Below are positions 1-5,157 of a stretch of 5,157 bases of DNA, one piece after another. The stretch's first letter is position 1. The number at the start of each line of letters is the position of its first letter. A program made the translations under genes and the position numbers. The notes under the pieces are model-generated. The model was not told the DNA's origin, did not search any database, and saw nothing but the letters and a program-made list of their open reading frames with translations. The DNA comes from Candidatus Acetothermia bacterium (GTDB taxonomy: Bacteria; Bipolaricaulota; Bipolaricaulia; Bipolaricaulales; Bipolaricaulaceae): positions 13,320 through 18,476 of the forward strand of contig JAGDVW010000060.1 in assembly GCA_023255835.1 (NCBI GenBank). Direction: 5' to 3'.

Positions 1-3000
1 ATCCGCATCGGTTTAGCTTCCCCTGAGGAGATCCTCTCCTGGTCCAAGGGGGAGGTGACGAATTCCGAGACCATCAACTACCGCACGCATAAGCCCGAGC
101 GCGGCGGGCTTTATGCGGAGGAGATCTTCGGTCCGGAGAACGATTATGAGTGCGCCTGCGGGAAATACCGGGGGAAGCGCTACGAGGGCATAACTTGCGA
201 TAAATGTGGGGTTCTGGTCACCGACTCCTCGGTGCGCCGGGTGAACATGGGCCACATCCGTCTGGCCAGCCCAGTGGTGCACTTTTGGTACCTGAAGGGG
301 GTGGCCAGCCCCCTTTCCCGCCTCCTTGGCATCAAGCGCCGGGACCTTCGGCGCATCGCCTATTATGAGACGGAGACGGCCAGGGAGGAACTCTACATCG
401 TGACCCAATCCGCTTCTCCAAAGATCAAGCCGGGCGAGACCCTCTACGGGACCGAGCTTCGTATCCTCCAAAGCGTCTTCACTTTCCAAGCGGAGCGGGC
501 CTTCTTGCTTGCGGAAAGCCCGCGGATCGTGGCCGAGGAGGCCGGGCGGGTCAAGTTCGAAGAAAGAAAGCTCCAAAACGGCGAGGCCTTCCGCGTCCTT
601 GTGGTTGGCCGCCATGAGTATCCCGTGACCCTAGACGCTGAACTCTTCGTGGAGGATGGGGATGAGGTGGCGGAAGGGGAGCTTCTTTGTGAGCGTCCTG
701 CGAAGGAAATTTGTTCCCAGACGATGTTCGAGATGCTCAGGGCCCGCTATGAGGGGGTGGATGGGCATCCGGTGGTGGAGGTGGTGGACAACCTTGCCCA
801 CCTTGTGGTGCGCGTCTCCGAAAACGTCCCGCTGAAGGTGGGGCAAATGCTTTCCACACTAGAGGTGCGGGCCTATGAGCGGGCTTATCCCGGGGGGTTT
901 GAGGCTGCCACCGGGGCGGAGGGGATAAAGAAGCTCCTCGCCGCTTTGGATCTGGAGGCCTTGGCCGAGGAACTATGGGAGGAGCTCGATCGCACGGTGA
1001 GCCAGACCGATCGCCGCCGGATCCTCCACCGCCTGGAGGTGGTGGAGCAGCTGCGCCGCTCGGGGAACCGCCCTCAGGATATGGTCCTTGAGGTCATCCC
1101 CGTTTTGCCCCCGGCCCTGCGGCCCATGATCCAGCTCGAGGGCGGGAAATTCGCCACCACCGATCTCAACGATCTTTACCGGCGGATCATCAACCGTAAT
1201 AACCGCCTAAAGAAGCTCATGGAGATGGGCGCGCCGGAGATCATCCTCCGCAACGAGCGGCGGATGCTCCAGGAGGCGGTGGATGCCCTCATCCACAACG
1301 AGAAGAAGGATAACCCCATAAAAGGGCGGGATGGCCGCCCCTTAAAGAGCCTTTCCGAGCGGATCCAAGGGAAGCAAGGGAGGCTCCGGCGCCACCTCTT
1401 GGGCCGGCGGGTGGACTACTCCGGCCGAGCCGTGATCGTGGTCAACCCCAAGCTCAAGCTCCACCAGTGCGGCATCCCCAAAAAGATGGCCCTGGAGCTG
1501 TTCAAACCCTTCATCCTCGCGAAAGTGGAGGGCCTCCCTTATGCTGACTACGACGAGGTCAAGAACCGGGCCTTGTCCGGGCAACTCCCCGAGGTCTGGG
1601 ACACCTTGGAGAAGCTGGTCAAGGAATATCCCGTCCTTTTAAACCGCGCCCCCACCTTGCACCGCCTTTCCATCCAAGCTTTCGAGCCGGTCTTGGTGGA
1701 TGGGGATGCCATTCAAATCCACCCCCATGTTTGTCCGCCCTACAACGCCGACTTCGATGGGGACCAGATGGCTGTGCACCTCCCCCTTTCCAAGGACGCC
1801 GTTTGGGAAGCCAAGGAAATCATGCTCTCCGCGAAGAACATCCTCTCGCCGGCCCACGGCCGTCCCTTAGCCATCCCCACCCAGGACCAGGTCTACGGTT
1901 TTTACTATCTCACCATTTTGAACCCCAACGGCAAAGGAAAGGGCAAGGCCTTCCGCTCCCTCGAGGAGGCCCTTAAAGCCTGGGAGCTTGGGCACCTTGA
2001 TCTGCACGCGCCGGTGAAGATCCGGATCGATGGGAAGGTTTTGGAGACCACCCTCGGCCGGGCCCTCCTAAACCAGGTCCTCCCCCCGGATCTTCGGGAC
2101 TATAACCTCGTTTGGGATTCGCGCCGCACCCGCCGGAAGATCGAGGAGTGCTACCTCCGCTACGGCTGGAGGAAAACCGCGGAGGTTTTGGATCAGCTCA
2201 AGGAATTGGGGTTCCGGTTCGCCACCCTTTCCGGCCTCACCATCTCCATCCCCGACTGCGAGATCCCCCCGGAGAAGTGGGAAATCGTCCAAGAGGCCCA
2301 GGAAAAGGTGGACCGCATTCAGCACATGTACCTAAGAGGATTGTGCACCGCTGAGCAGCGGTACCAAGCGGTGACCAGGGTTTGGCGGGAAACGGTAGAC
2401 CGGGTGGAGAAGGCCACCATGCAGAACCTGGCCCGGAACCCGTTCAACCCGGTCTACGGGATCGTGGCCTCCGGGGCCCGCGGCTCCTCGGGCCAAGTGA
2501 AACAACTCGCGGGGATGCGCGGCCCCATGGCCGATCCCCAGGGGCGGGTCATCGAGTGGCCGGTTATTTCCAACTTCCGCGAGGGCCTTTCCATTTTCGA
2601 ATATTTCATCTCCACACACGGGGCGCGGAAAGGCACAGCGGATACGGCCCTGCGCACCGCCACCGCCGGCTACCTCACCCGCAGGCTTGTGGACGCCTGC
2701 GTCGACGTGATCGTCAAAGAGTACGACTGCGGCACAAAACAAGGGATTGAAATCGATCCCCTTTACTTCGCCCCGAAGGGCGAGATCATGGAAGACATTC
2801 CGGAGCGGCTTTACGGCCGGGTCACGGCCGAGCCCATTTATCACCCCATCACCGGCGAAGTTTTGGTTCCCGCGGGCATGATGCTCGACCGGATCATCGC
2901 GGAGAAGGTGGGCCGCTTGGAGGTGGACCTGGACCTCACCGCGCCGGGGGTGGAGGAGAGGGCCCATTTGGCCAAGGCCGTGCGGGAGGTGGTGCATCCG

Positions 3001-4899
3001 CAGACCGGCCATGTCCTGGTGCGGGAGAACGAGGCCCTCACCCCTGAGCTCATCCAGGAGCTTCGGGCGGCAGGGATCGAGCGGATCCGGGTGCGGCCGA
3101 GGTTCATCGTGCGCTCGCCCGTGACTTGCCAGACCCCGGGCGGTGTTTGCCAGCTTTGTTACGGCATGGATTTCGCCTTCCATCGCCTGGTGGACAAAGG
3201 CACGGCGGTGGGGATCATCGCCGCCCAATCCATCGGTGAGCCGGGGACCCAACTTACGATGCGCACCTTCCACACCGGCGGCGTGGCCGGAGTGGATATC
3301 ACCCAAGGTCTCCCCCGGGCTGAGGAGCTCTTCGAGGCCCGCAAGACCACGAAGGCCCCGCACGCCGCGGTGGCCCCCATTTCCGGCCGGGTCCTGAAGG
3401 TGGAGACGGCGCGCACCGGGCACGACATCGTGGAGATCGAATCCGATCCGCGCACGGTAAGCGTTCCCGTGGCCCTCCTTCAAGTGGCGGAGGGGGAGGA
3501 GGTCGATAGCTCCAAACTCCTCTCCCTCAAAAGCCCTCTGGACGGCCGGGCCTTCTTCTTCAGCGAAAACGGCCAGAAGTTTTTGGCCATCCTCGATGAC
3601 GAGTTGGACCGGGTTTACACCCTCCCTCCCGGCGTAGCTCCCAAGGTCGGGCATGGGGAAAAGGTGGAGGAAGGGCAGAGCCTGACCGAGGAGTTCCACC
3701 AGGAGGCGGTGGTGGCGGAGGTCGCGGGCCGGGTGGAGGTGGTGGAGGATAAAAGGCATCGCTATCTTCTCCTCCATGGCCGCGACGGCCGCACATATTC
3801 GTACGAGGTCCCCTATGGGGCCCAAATCCTCGTGAAAAACGGGGATGAGGTGGAGGAGGGGCAGAAACTCACCACGAAATCCCGGCCTCTTGCTCTAAGC
3901 GCGGAGATCCCGGGGACGGTCCTCCTTTCCCCGGGGTCGATCGCGGTGATGCACAAATCCAGCCGCGGCTTGATCATCCCCATCCCCCCCAATTTGGAAG
4001 CGCGGGTGGAGCACGGGGCACCGGTGCGGGCCGCTCAAGAGATCCTGCGCCTTGGGCTTCCCGCCCTCTCCGAGACGGTGGTGGTGGAGGAGATCCGGCG
4101 CGAGGGCGAGCTCTGCCACGTGCGCTTCCGGTTCCGCGCCCGGGTGGAGTGCACCGAGGCCGCCATCGTGCGGGAGGGCGACAAAGTCGAGCGGGGCGAT
4201 CCCGTGTCCAAGGGGGTTGTTCCGCCCCAGTACCTCATGGAGGTGGCCGGGGTGCGGAAGGCCTTCGATTACCTCCTTTCGGAGCTCCAGCGCGTCTATA
4301 AGACCCAAGGTGTGGACATAAACGACAAGCACTTCGAGGTCGTGCTCCGTCAAATCCTCAACAACGTGCGGATCATCGACCCCGGGGAATCCGATTTCCT
4401 CCTCAACGACATCGTGCCCCTGGAGATCTTCCAGCGGGAGGTGGAGCGGCTTTCCCAGGAGAACGAGCGGATCCGGGCGGCCCGGGAGGAGCTGGTGGGC
4501 GCGAAGCTCCTTGCCCCCATCATCCGCAGCGGGGCCACCGTGGTGGAGGCCGGGGAGACTTTGACTCGGGAGGTTTTGGAAAGGCTCGTGGCCTTGGGCG
4601 TGCGGCAGGTGCGGGTGGAGTTGCATGGGGAGCCGCGCACCGTGCGCATCGCCGAGTATCGGCTTCCCCAAGGGGAGCGCGAACTTCTGCGCATCTCCCG
4701 CGTGGCCCTGGTGCGAAAATCCTGGCTTGCCGCGGCCTCCTTCGAGCGGACCACCAAGGTCCTCGCGGACGCGGCCCTGCGGGGAGAGGAGGACCCCCTG
4801 GATAGCCTCAAGGCCTGCCTCATGGTGGGGAAGAAGATCCCGGTGGGCACGGGTTTCCCTCGCGAGGATTCCGTTGAGTCCCCGCCGGGGAAGAACTAA
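1..4899 (+). CDS. rpoC: DNA-directed RNA polymerase subunit beta' (5'-truncated by window edge)
   Basis: This gene encodes the largest catalytic subunit of bacterial RNA polymerase (alpha2-beta-beta'-omega), which holds the catalytic Mg and forms the clamp, bridge helix and trigger loop. The frame is open from base 1 to the TAA at 4897-4899, giving 1632 residues numbered here from base 1. Codons 1-18 ([18 protein letters not shown]) match the conserved beta' N-terminus and align with E. coli from Ile20, so the true start lies upstream. The GTG at 55 is an internal Val. Landmarks are zinc-ribbon cysteines 51, 53, 66 and 69; switch 2 around 457-476; catalytic NADFDGD at 582-588; bridge helix about 861-897; second zinc cysteines 910, 1043, 1050 and 1053; and trigger loop about 1078-1106 with Met1087, Arg1088 and His1091. 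All catalytic and zinc residues are intact and there is no frameshift. The E. coli trigger-loop insertion is absent, but four other regions are enlarged. Identity is certain; the organism is not. Confidence 0.98.
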   Translation: MRIGLASPEEILSWSKGEVTNSETINYRTHKPERGGLYAEEIFGPENDYECACGKYRGKRYEGITCDKCGVLVTDSSVRRVNMGHIRLASPVVHFWYLKGVASPLSRLLGIKRRDLRRIAYYETETAREELYIVTQSASPKIKPGETLYGTELRILQSVFTFQAERAFLLAESPRIVAEEAGRVKFEERKLQNGEAFRVLVVGRHEYPVTLDAELFVEDGDEVAEGELLCERPAKEICSQTMFEMLRARYEGVDGHPVVEVVDNLAHLVVRVSENVPLKVGQMLSTLEVRAYERAYPGGFEAATGAEGIKKLLAALDLEALAEELWEELDRTVSQTDRRRILHRLEVVEQLRRSGNRPQDMVLEVIPVLPPALRPMIQLEGGKFATTDLNDLYRRIINRNNRLKKLMEMGAPEIILRNERRMLQEAVDALIHNEKKDNPIKGRDGRPLKSLSERIQGKQGRLRRHLLGRRVDYSGRAVIVVNPKLKLHQCGIPKKMALELFKPFILAKVEGLPYADYDEVKNRALSGQLPEVWDTLEKLVKEYPVLLNRAPTLHRLSIQAFEPVLVDGDAIQIHPHVCPPYNADFDGDQMAVHLPLSKDAVWEAKEIMLSAKNILSPAHGRPLAIPTQDQVYGFYYLTILNPNGKGKGKAFRSLEEALKAWELGHLDLHAPVKIRIDGKVLETTLGRALLNQVLPPDLRDYNLVWDSRRTRRKIEECYLRYGWRKTAEVLDQLKELGFRFATLSGLTISIPDCEIPPEKWEIVQEAQEKVDRIQHMYLRGLCTAEQRYQAVTRVWRETVDRVEKATMQNLARNPFNPVYGIVASGARGSSGQVKQLAGMRGPMADPQGRVIEWPVISNFREGLSIFEYFISTHGARKGTADTALRTATAGYLTRRLVDACVDVIVKEYDCGTKQGIEIDPLYFAPKGEIMEDIPERLYGRVTAEPIYHPITGEVLVPAGMMLDRIIAEKVGRLEVDLDLTAPGVEERAHLAKAVREVVHPQTGHVLVRENEALTPELIQELRAAGIERIRVRPRFIVRSPVTCQTPGGVCQLCYGMDFAFHRLVDKGTAVGIIAAQSIGEPGTQLTMRTFHTGGVAGVDITQGLPRAEELFEARKTTKAPHAAVAPISGRVLKVETARTGHDIVEIESDPRTVSVPVALLQVAEGEEVDSSKLLSLKSPLDGRAFFFSENGQKFLAILDDELDRVYTLPPGVAPKVGHGEKVEEGQSLTEEFHQEAVVAEVAGRVEVVEDKRHRYLLLHGRDGRTYSYEVPYGAQILVKNGDEVEEGQKLTTKSRPLALSAEIPGTVLLSPGSIAVMHKSSRGLIIPIPPNLEARVEHGAPVRAAQEILRLGLPALSETVVVEEIRREGELCHVRFRFRARVECTEAAIVREGDKVERGDPVSKGVVPPQYLMEVAGVRKAFDYLLSELQRVYKTQGVDINDKHFEVVLRQILNNVRIIDPGESDFLLNDIVPLEIFQREVERLSQENERIRAAREELVGAKLLAPIIRSGATVVEAGETLTREVLERLVALGVRQVRVELHGEPRTVRIAEYRLPQGERELLRISRVALVRKSWLAAASFERTTKVLADAALRGEEDPLDSLKACLMVGKKIPVGTGFPREDSVESPPGKN
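151..207 (+). other. beta' N-terminal zinc ribbon (Zn1)
   Basis: Four cysteine codons at 151, 157, 196 and 205 (residues 51, 53, 66 and 69) form C-x-C ... C-x2-C. The spacing equals that of E. coli Cys70, 72, 85 and 88. In the family this ribbon binds zinc near the upstream DNA and the RNA exit channel. It is followed by the conserved [18 protein letters not shown] segment. Its integrity argues that the protein is functional. Confidence 0.9.
370..900 (+). other. Lineage-type insertion in the beta' N-terminal clamp region
   Basis: The conserved clamp sequence ending near IAYYET resumes at [17 protein letters not shown] (residue 305). In E. coli the two flanks are separated by a short linker. 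Using E. coli landmarks (Cys70 to residue 51, Asp460 to residue 584), about 143 extra residues lie between the zinc ribbon and the active site, and the alignment after residue 305 looks gap-free, so the extra length falls here. The insert contains GRV beta-turns and a [10 protein letters not shown] motif (residues 217-226), typical of sandwich-barrel hybrid folds. Thermus and Thermotoga beta' also carry a non-conserved insertion at this place; this one is shorter than that of Thermus. Boundaries are approximate. Confidence 0.75.
1744..1764 (+). other. Catalytic NADFDGD motif of RNA polymerase
   Basis: The seven residues NADFDGD (582-588) are the universal signature of multisubunit RNA polymerases. 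Asp584, Asp586 and Asp588 correspond to E. coli Asp460, 462 and 464, which hold the catalytic Mg ion. The upstream [10 protein letters not shown] (Arg549, equivalent to E. coli Arg425) is also intact. Confidence 0.97.
2581..2694 (+). other. Bridge helix of beta'
   Basis: Residues 861-898, from [18 protein letters not shown] through YLTRRLVDA, are the helix that crosses the active-site cleft and takes part in nucleotide addition and translocation. It aligns gap-free with E. coli 765-802 (Arg876 equals E. coli Arg780). Two positions differ from the usual TADSGYLTRR: it reads [10 protein letters not shown], with Thr888 and Ala889 at E. coli positions 792 and 793. Confidence 0.9.
2842..3099 (+). 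repeat. Tandem duplicated module (HPxTGxVLV type) inside the second zinc region
   Basis: E. coli has 74 residues between the first and second cysteines of the second zinc site (Cys814 and Cys888); here Cys910 and Cys1043 are 133 apart. The extra length looks like a duplication. Copy A starts at residue 948 with [12 protein letters not shown] and directly follows GRVTAE, as the single canonical module does. Copy B starts at residue 999 with [12 protein letters not shown] and runs into IRVRP and the SPVTC zinc segment, also as the canonical module does. Both continue with a helix of the pattern L-x4-I and end in a V/I strand. About 20 residues of Glu/Ala-rich linker separate them. The duplication is visible at protein level only. 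Confidence 0.7.
3127..3159 (+). other. Last three cysteines of the second zinc site (Zn2)
   Basis: Cysteine codons at 3127, 3148 and 3157 (residues 1043, 1050 and 1053) give C-x6-C-x2-C, the spacing of E. coli Cys888, 895 and 898. The fourth ligand is Cys910 (codon at 2728) in the conserved DCGT. This site stabilises beta' near the secondary channel. All four ligands are present despite the enlarged loop between the first and second. Confidence 0.9.
3232..3318 (+). other. Trigger loop of beta', without an insertion
   Basis: Residues 1078-1106 cover [20 protein letters not shown] and ITQGLPR. Met1087, Arg1088 and His1091 correspond to E. coli Met932, Arg933 and His936, which contact the incoming nucleotide. 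The loop passes straight from GGVAG to ITQGLPR, so the 188-residue insertion found here in E. coli and other Proteobacteria is absent, as in Thermus and Gram-positive bacteria. Confidence 0.93.
3376..4221 (+). repeat. Enlarged jaw: array of sandwich-barrel-hybrid-like repeats
   Basis: Between the trigger-loop end (LFEAR) and the conserved [14 protein letters not shown] segment, E. coli and Thermus have only about 55-65 residues (jaw, one sandwich-barrel-hybrid motif). Here the interval is about 280 residues. It alternates G-x-V turns (ISGRV 1127, DGRAF 1181, VAGRV 1241, IPGTV 1303) with G-x-x-V-x-x-G loops: GEEVDSS 1165, GEKVEEG 1219, GDEVEEG 1281, a degenerate GAPVRAA 1339 and GDKVERG 1393. 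The last unit aligns with the single E. coli motif GERVERGD, so roughly four units are extra. In known structures the jaw faces downstream DNA. The fold is inferred from motif pattern only. Confidence 0.7.
4405..4692 (+). other. C-terminal insertion with a coiled-coil-like segment and a third copy of the repeat module
   Basis: After the conserved [14 protein letters not shown] segment and LLNDIV, the next conserved block (usually LLGITKASL, here LLRISRVAL) comes about 65 residues later than in E. coli. The first part (residues 1475-1497) is a charged helix rich in Glu, Arg and Gln. The second part (1511-1540) reads [18 protein letters not shown] followed by [11 protein letters not shown], closely resembling copy B of the module near residue 1000 ([20 protein letters not shown]). 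The third part is a basic beta-rich stretch. Boundaries are approximate. Confidence 0.65.
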
Positions 4900-4903
4900 A
4901 ATC

Positions 4904-4910
4904 GAGGTGA
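4904..4910 (+). promoter_or_regulatory. Ribosome binding site of rpsL
   Basis: GAGGTGA lies five bases before the ATG at 4916 and pairs over all seven bases with the anti-Shine-Dalgarno end of 16S rRNA (CACCTCC-type, 3' UCACCUC). It sits in the 16-base gap after the rpoC stop. An in-frame GTG at 4907 lies inside this site and is therefore an unlikely start. Confidence 0.85.
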
Positions 4911-4915
4911 TCGTT

Positions 4916-5157
4916 ATGCCCACGTTCAACCAACTGGTGAAGTACGGACGAAAGCCGAACCCCTGGAAGAGCAAGTCGGTGGCCCTGGAGGGCTGTCCGC
5001 AAAAGCGGGGGGTGTGTTTGCGCGTTTTCACCCGCACCCCGAAGAAGCCGAACTCCGCTTTGCGCAAAGTGGCCAGGGTGCGCCTCTCCAACGGCCGGGA
5101 AGTGACGGCCTACATCCCGGGCGAGGGGCACAACCTCCAGGAGCACTCCATTGTGCT
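4916..5157 (+). CDS. rpsL: 30S ribosomal protein S12 (3'-truncated by window edge)
   Basis: S12 is a small-subunit protein at the decoding centre that helps control translational accuracy. The ATG at 4916 begins [13 protein letters not shown] and the frame stays open to the window end: 80 complete codons plus two bases of about 124-140 expected. Recognisable family blocks are CPQKRGVC (27-34), [17 protein letters not shown] (41-57) and [14 protein letters not shown] (65-78). Lys43, in the loop where streptomycin-resistance substitutions occur in E. coli and in the same position, is the wild-type lysine; the second resistance region (near residue 88) is beyond the edge. The start is set by the match to S12 N-termini and the strong ribosome binding site. 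The gene follows rpoC by 16 bases, implying one transcript, as in the standard rpoBC-rpsL-rpsG order. Confidence 0.97.
   Translation, partial: MPTFNQLVKYGRKPNPWKSKSVALEGCPQKRGVCLRVFTRTPKKPNSALRKVARVRLSNGREVTAYIPGEGHNLQEHSIV

Noticed and set aside
13..615. Minus-strand open frame of 200 codons at the left edge
   Set aside because: It is antisense to the beta' N-terminus and zinc ribbon and has no family resemblance.
3706..3750. Repetitive GGTGG/GGAGG-rich DNA, also seen near 765-785, 1037-1050 and 4078-4092
   Set aside because: These are Val-Glu-Val-Val-Glu codon runs in the rpoC frame. Copies are imperfect and in frame, so they reflect protein composition and are not a DNA repeat element.
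2332..3825. Long open frame on the minus strand (497 codons) opposite rpoC
   Set aside because: It lies fully antisense to the most conserved part of beta', including the bridge helix, trigger loop and zinc site. Its translation is rich in His, Gly, Arg and Pro with no recognisable domain, as expected from the complement of GC-rich coding sequence.
3841..3866. Internal Shine-Dalgarno-like GAGGTGGAGGAGGGG, which could suggest an internal gene start
   Set aside because: It encodes the GDEVEEG loop in frame with beta', and no plausible separate gene follows. Such purine-rich runs recur wherever Glu and Gly codons cluster.
4907..4915. In-frame GTG upstream of the rpsL ATG as an alternative start
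   Set aside because: The codon overlaps the ribosome binding site, and S12 proteins start directly with M-P/A-T-x-N-Q-L, matching the ATG at 4916.
3895..5091. Minus-strand open frame (398 codons) spanning the rpoC end and rpsL
   Set aside because: It is antisense to two well-identified genes and crosses their junction. Its composition is that of a shadow frame, and I recognise no motif in it.
1..5157. Search for a novel mobile, defence or RNA-based system
   Set aside because: Except for the 16-base gap, every base is part of rpoC or rpsL in intact frames. I saw no inverted repeats bounding an element, no direct-repeat arrays and no tRNA- or rRNA-like sequence.

Overview
The window carries the nearly complete gene for the RNA polymerase beta' subunit (rpoC, missing its first codons at the left edge) and, after a 16-base gap on the same strand, the first 80 codons of the ribosomal protein S12 gene (rpsL, cut by the right edge). 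This is the conserved bacterial rpoB-rpoC-rpsL order. No terminator or other non-coding stretch lies between the genes, so they are probably co-transcribed from upstream.

The DNA is GC-rich (roughly 60-65% by eye). The visible beta' is 1632 residues, longer than the 1407-residue Escherichia coli protein although it lacks the E. coli trigger-loop insertion. It has a long N-terminal clamp insertion, as in Thermus, Thermotoga and Aquifex relatives, and it is rich in Arg/Glu/Val. This suggests a deep-branching, possibly thermophilic bacterium, for example a Bipolaricaulota (OP1), Thermotogota or Deinococcota-like lineage. The sequence is not close to any single RpoC I can recall, so the taxonomic guess is weak.

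Layout: 1-4899 rpoC. Its parts in order are the N-terminal zipper and four-Cys zinc ribbon, the N-terminal insertion, the lid, clamp helices, rudder and switch 2, the dock, the NADFDGD active site, the F-loop, the bridge helix, the second zinc site with a duplicated module inside it, the trigger loop, a greatly enlarged jaw made of sandwich-barrel-hybrid-like repeats, the conserved C-terminal clamp segment, a further insertion, and a divergent C-terminal motif. Next come 4900-4915 (gap with the rpsL ribosome binding site) and 4916-5157 (rpsL, partial).

Both genes are core transcription and translation genes. I saw no mobile element, CRISPR array, RNA gene or defence system. What is unusual lies inside rpoC: four lineage-specific enlargements, two of which look built by internal duplication, and several substitutions at positions that are almost invariant in bacterial beta' (switch 2, F-loop, bridge helix, C-terminal motif).
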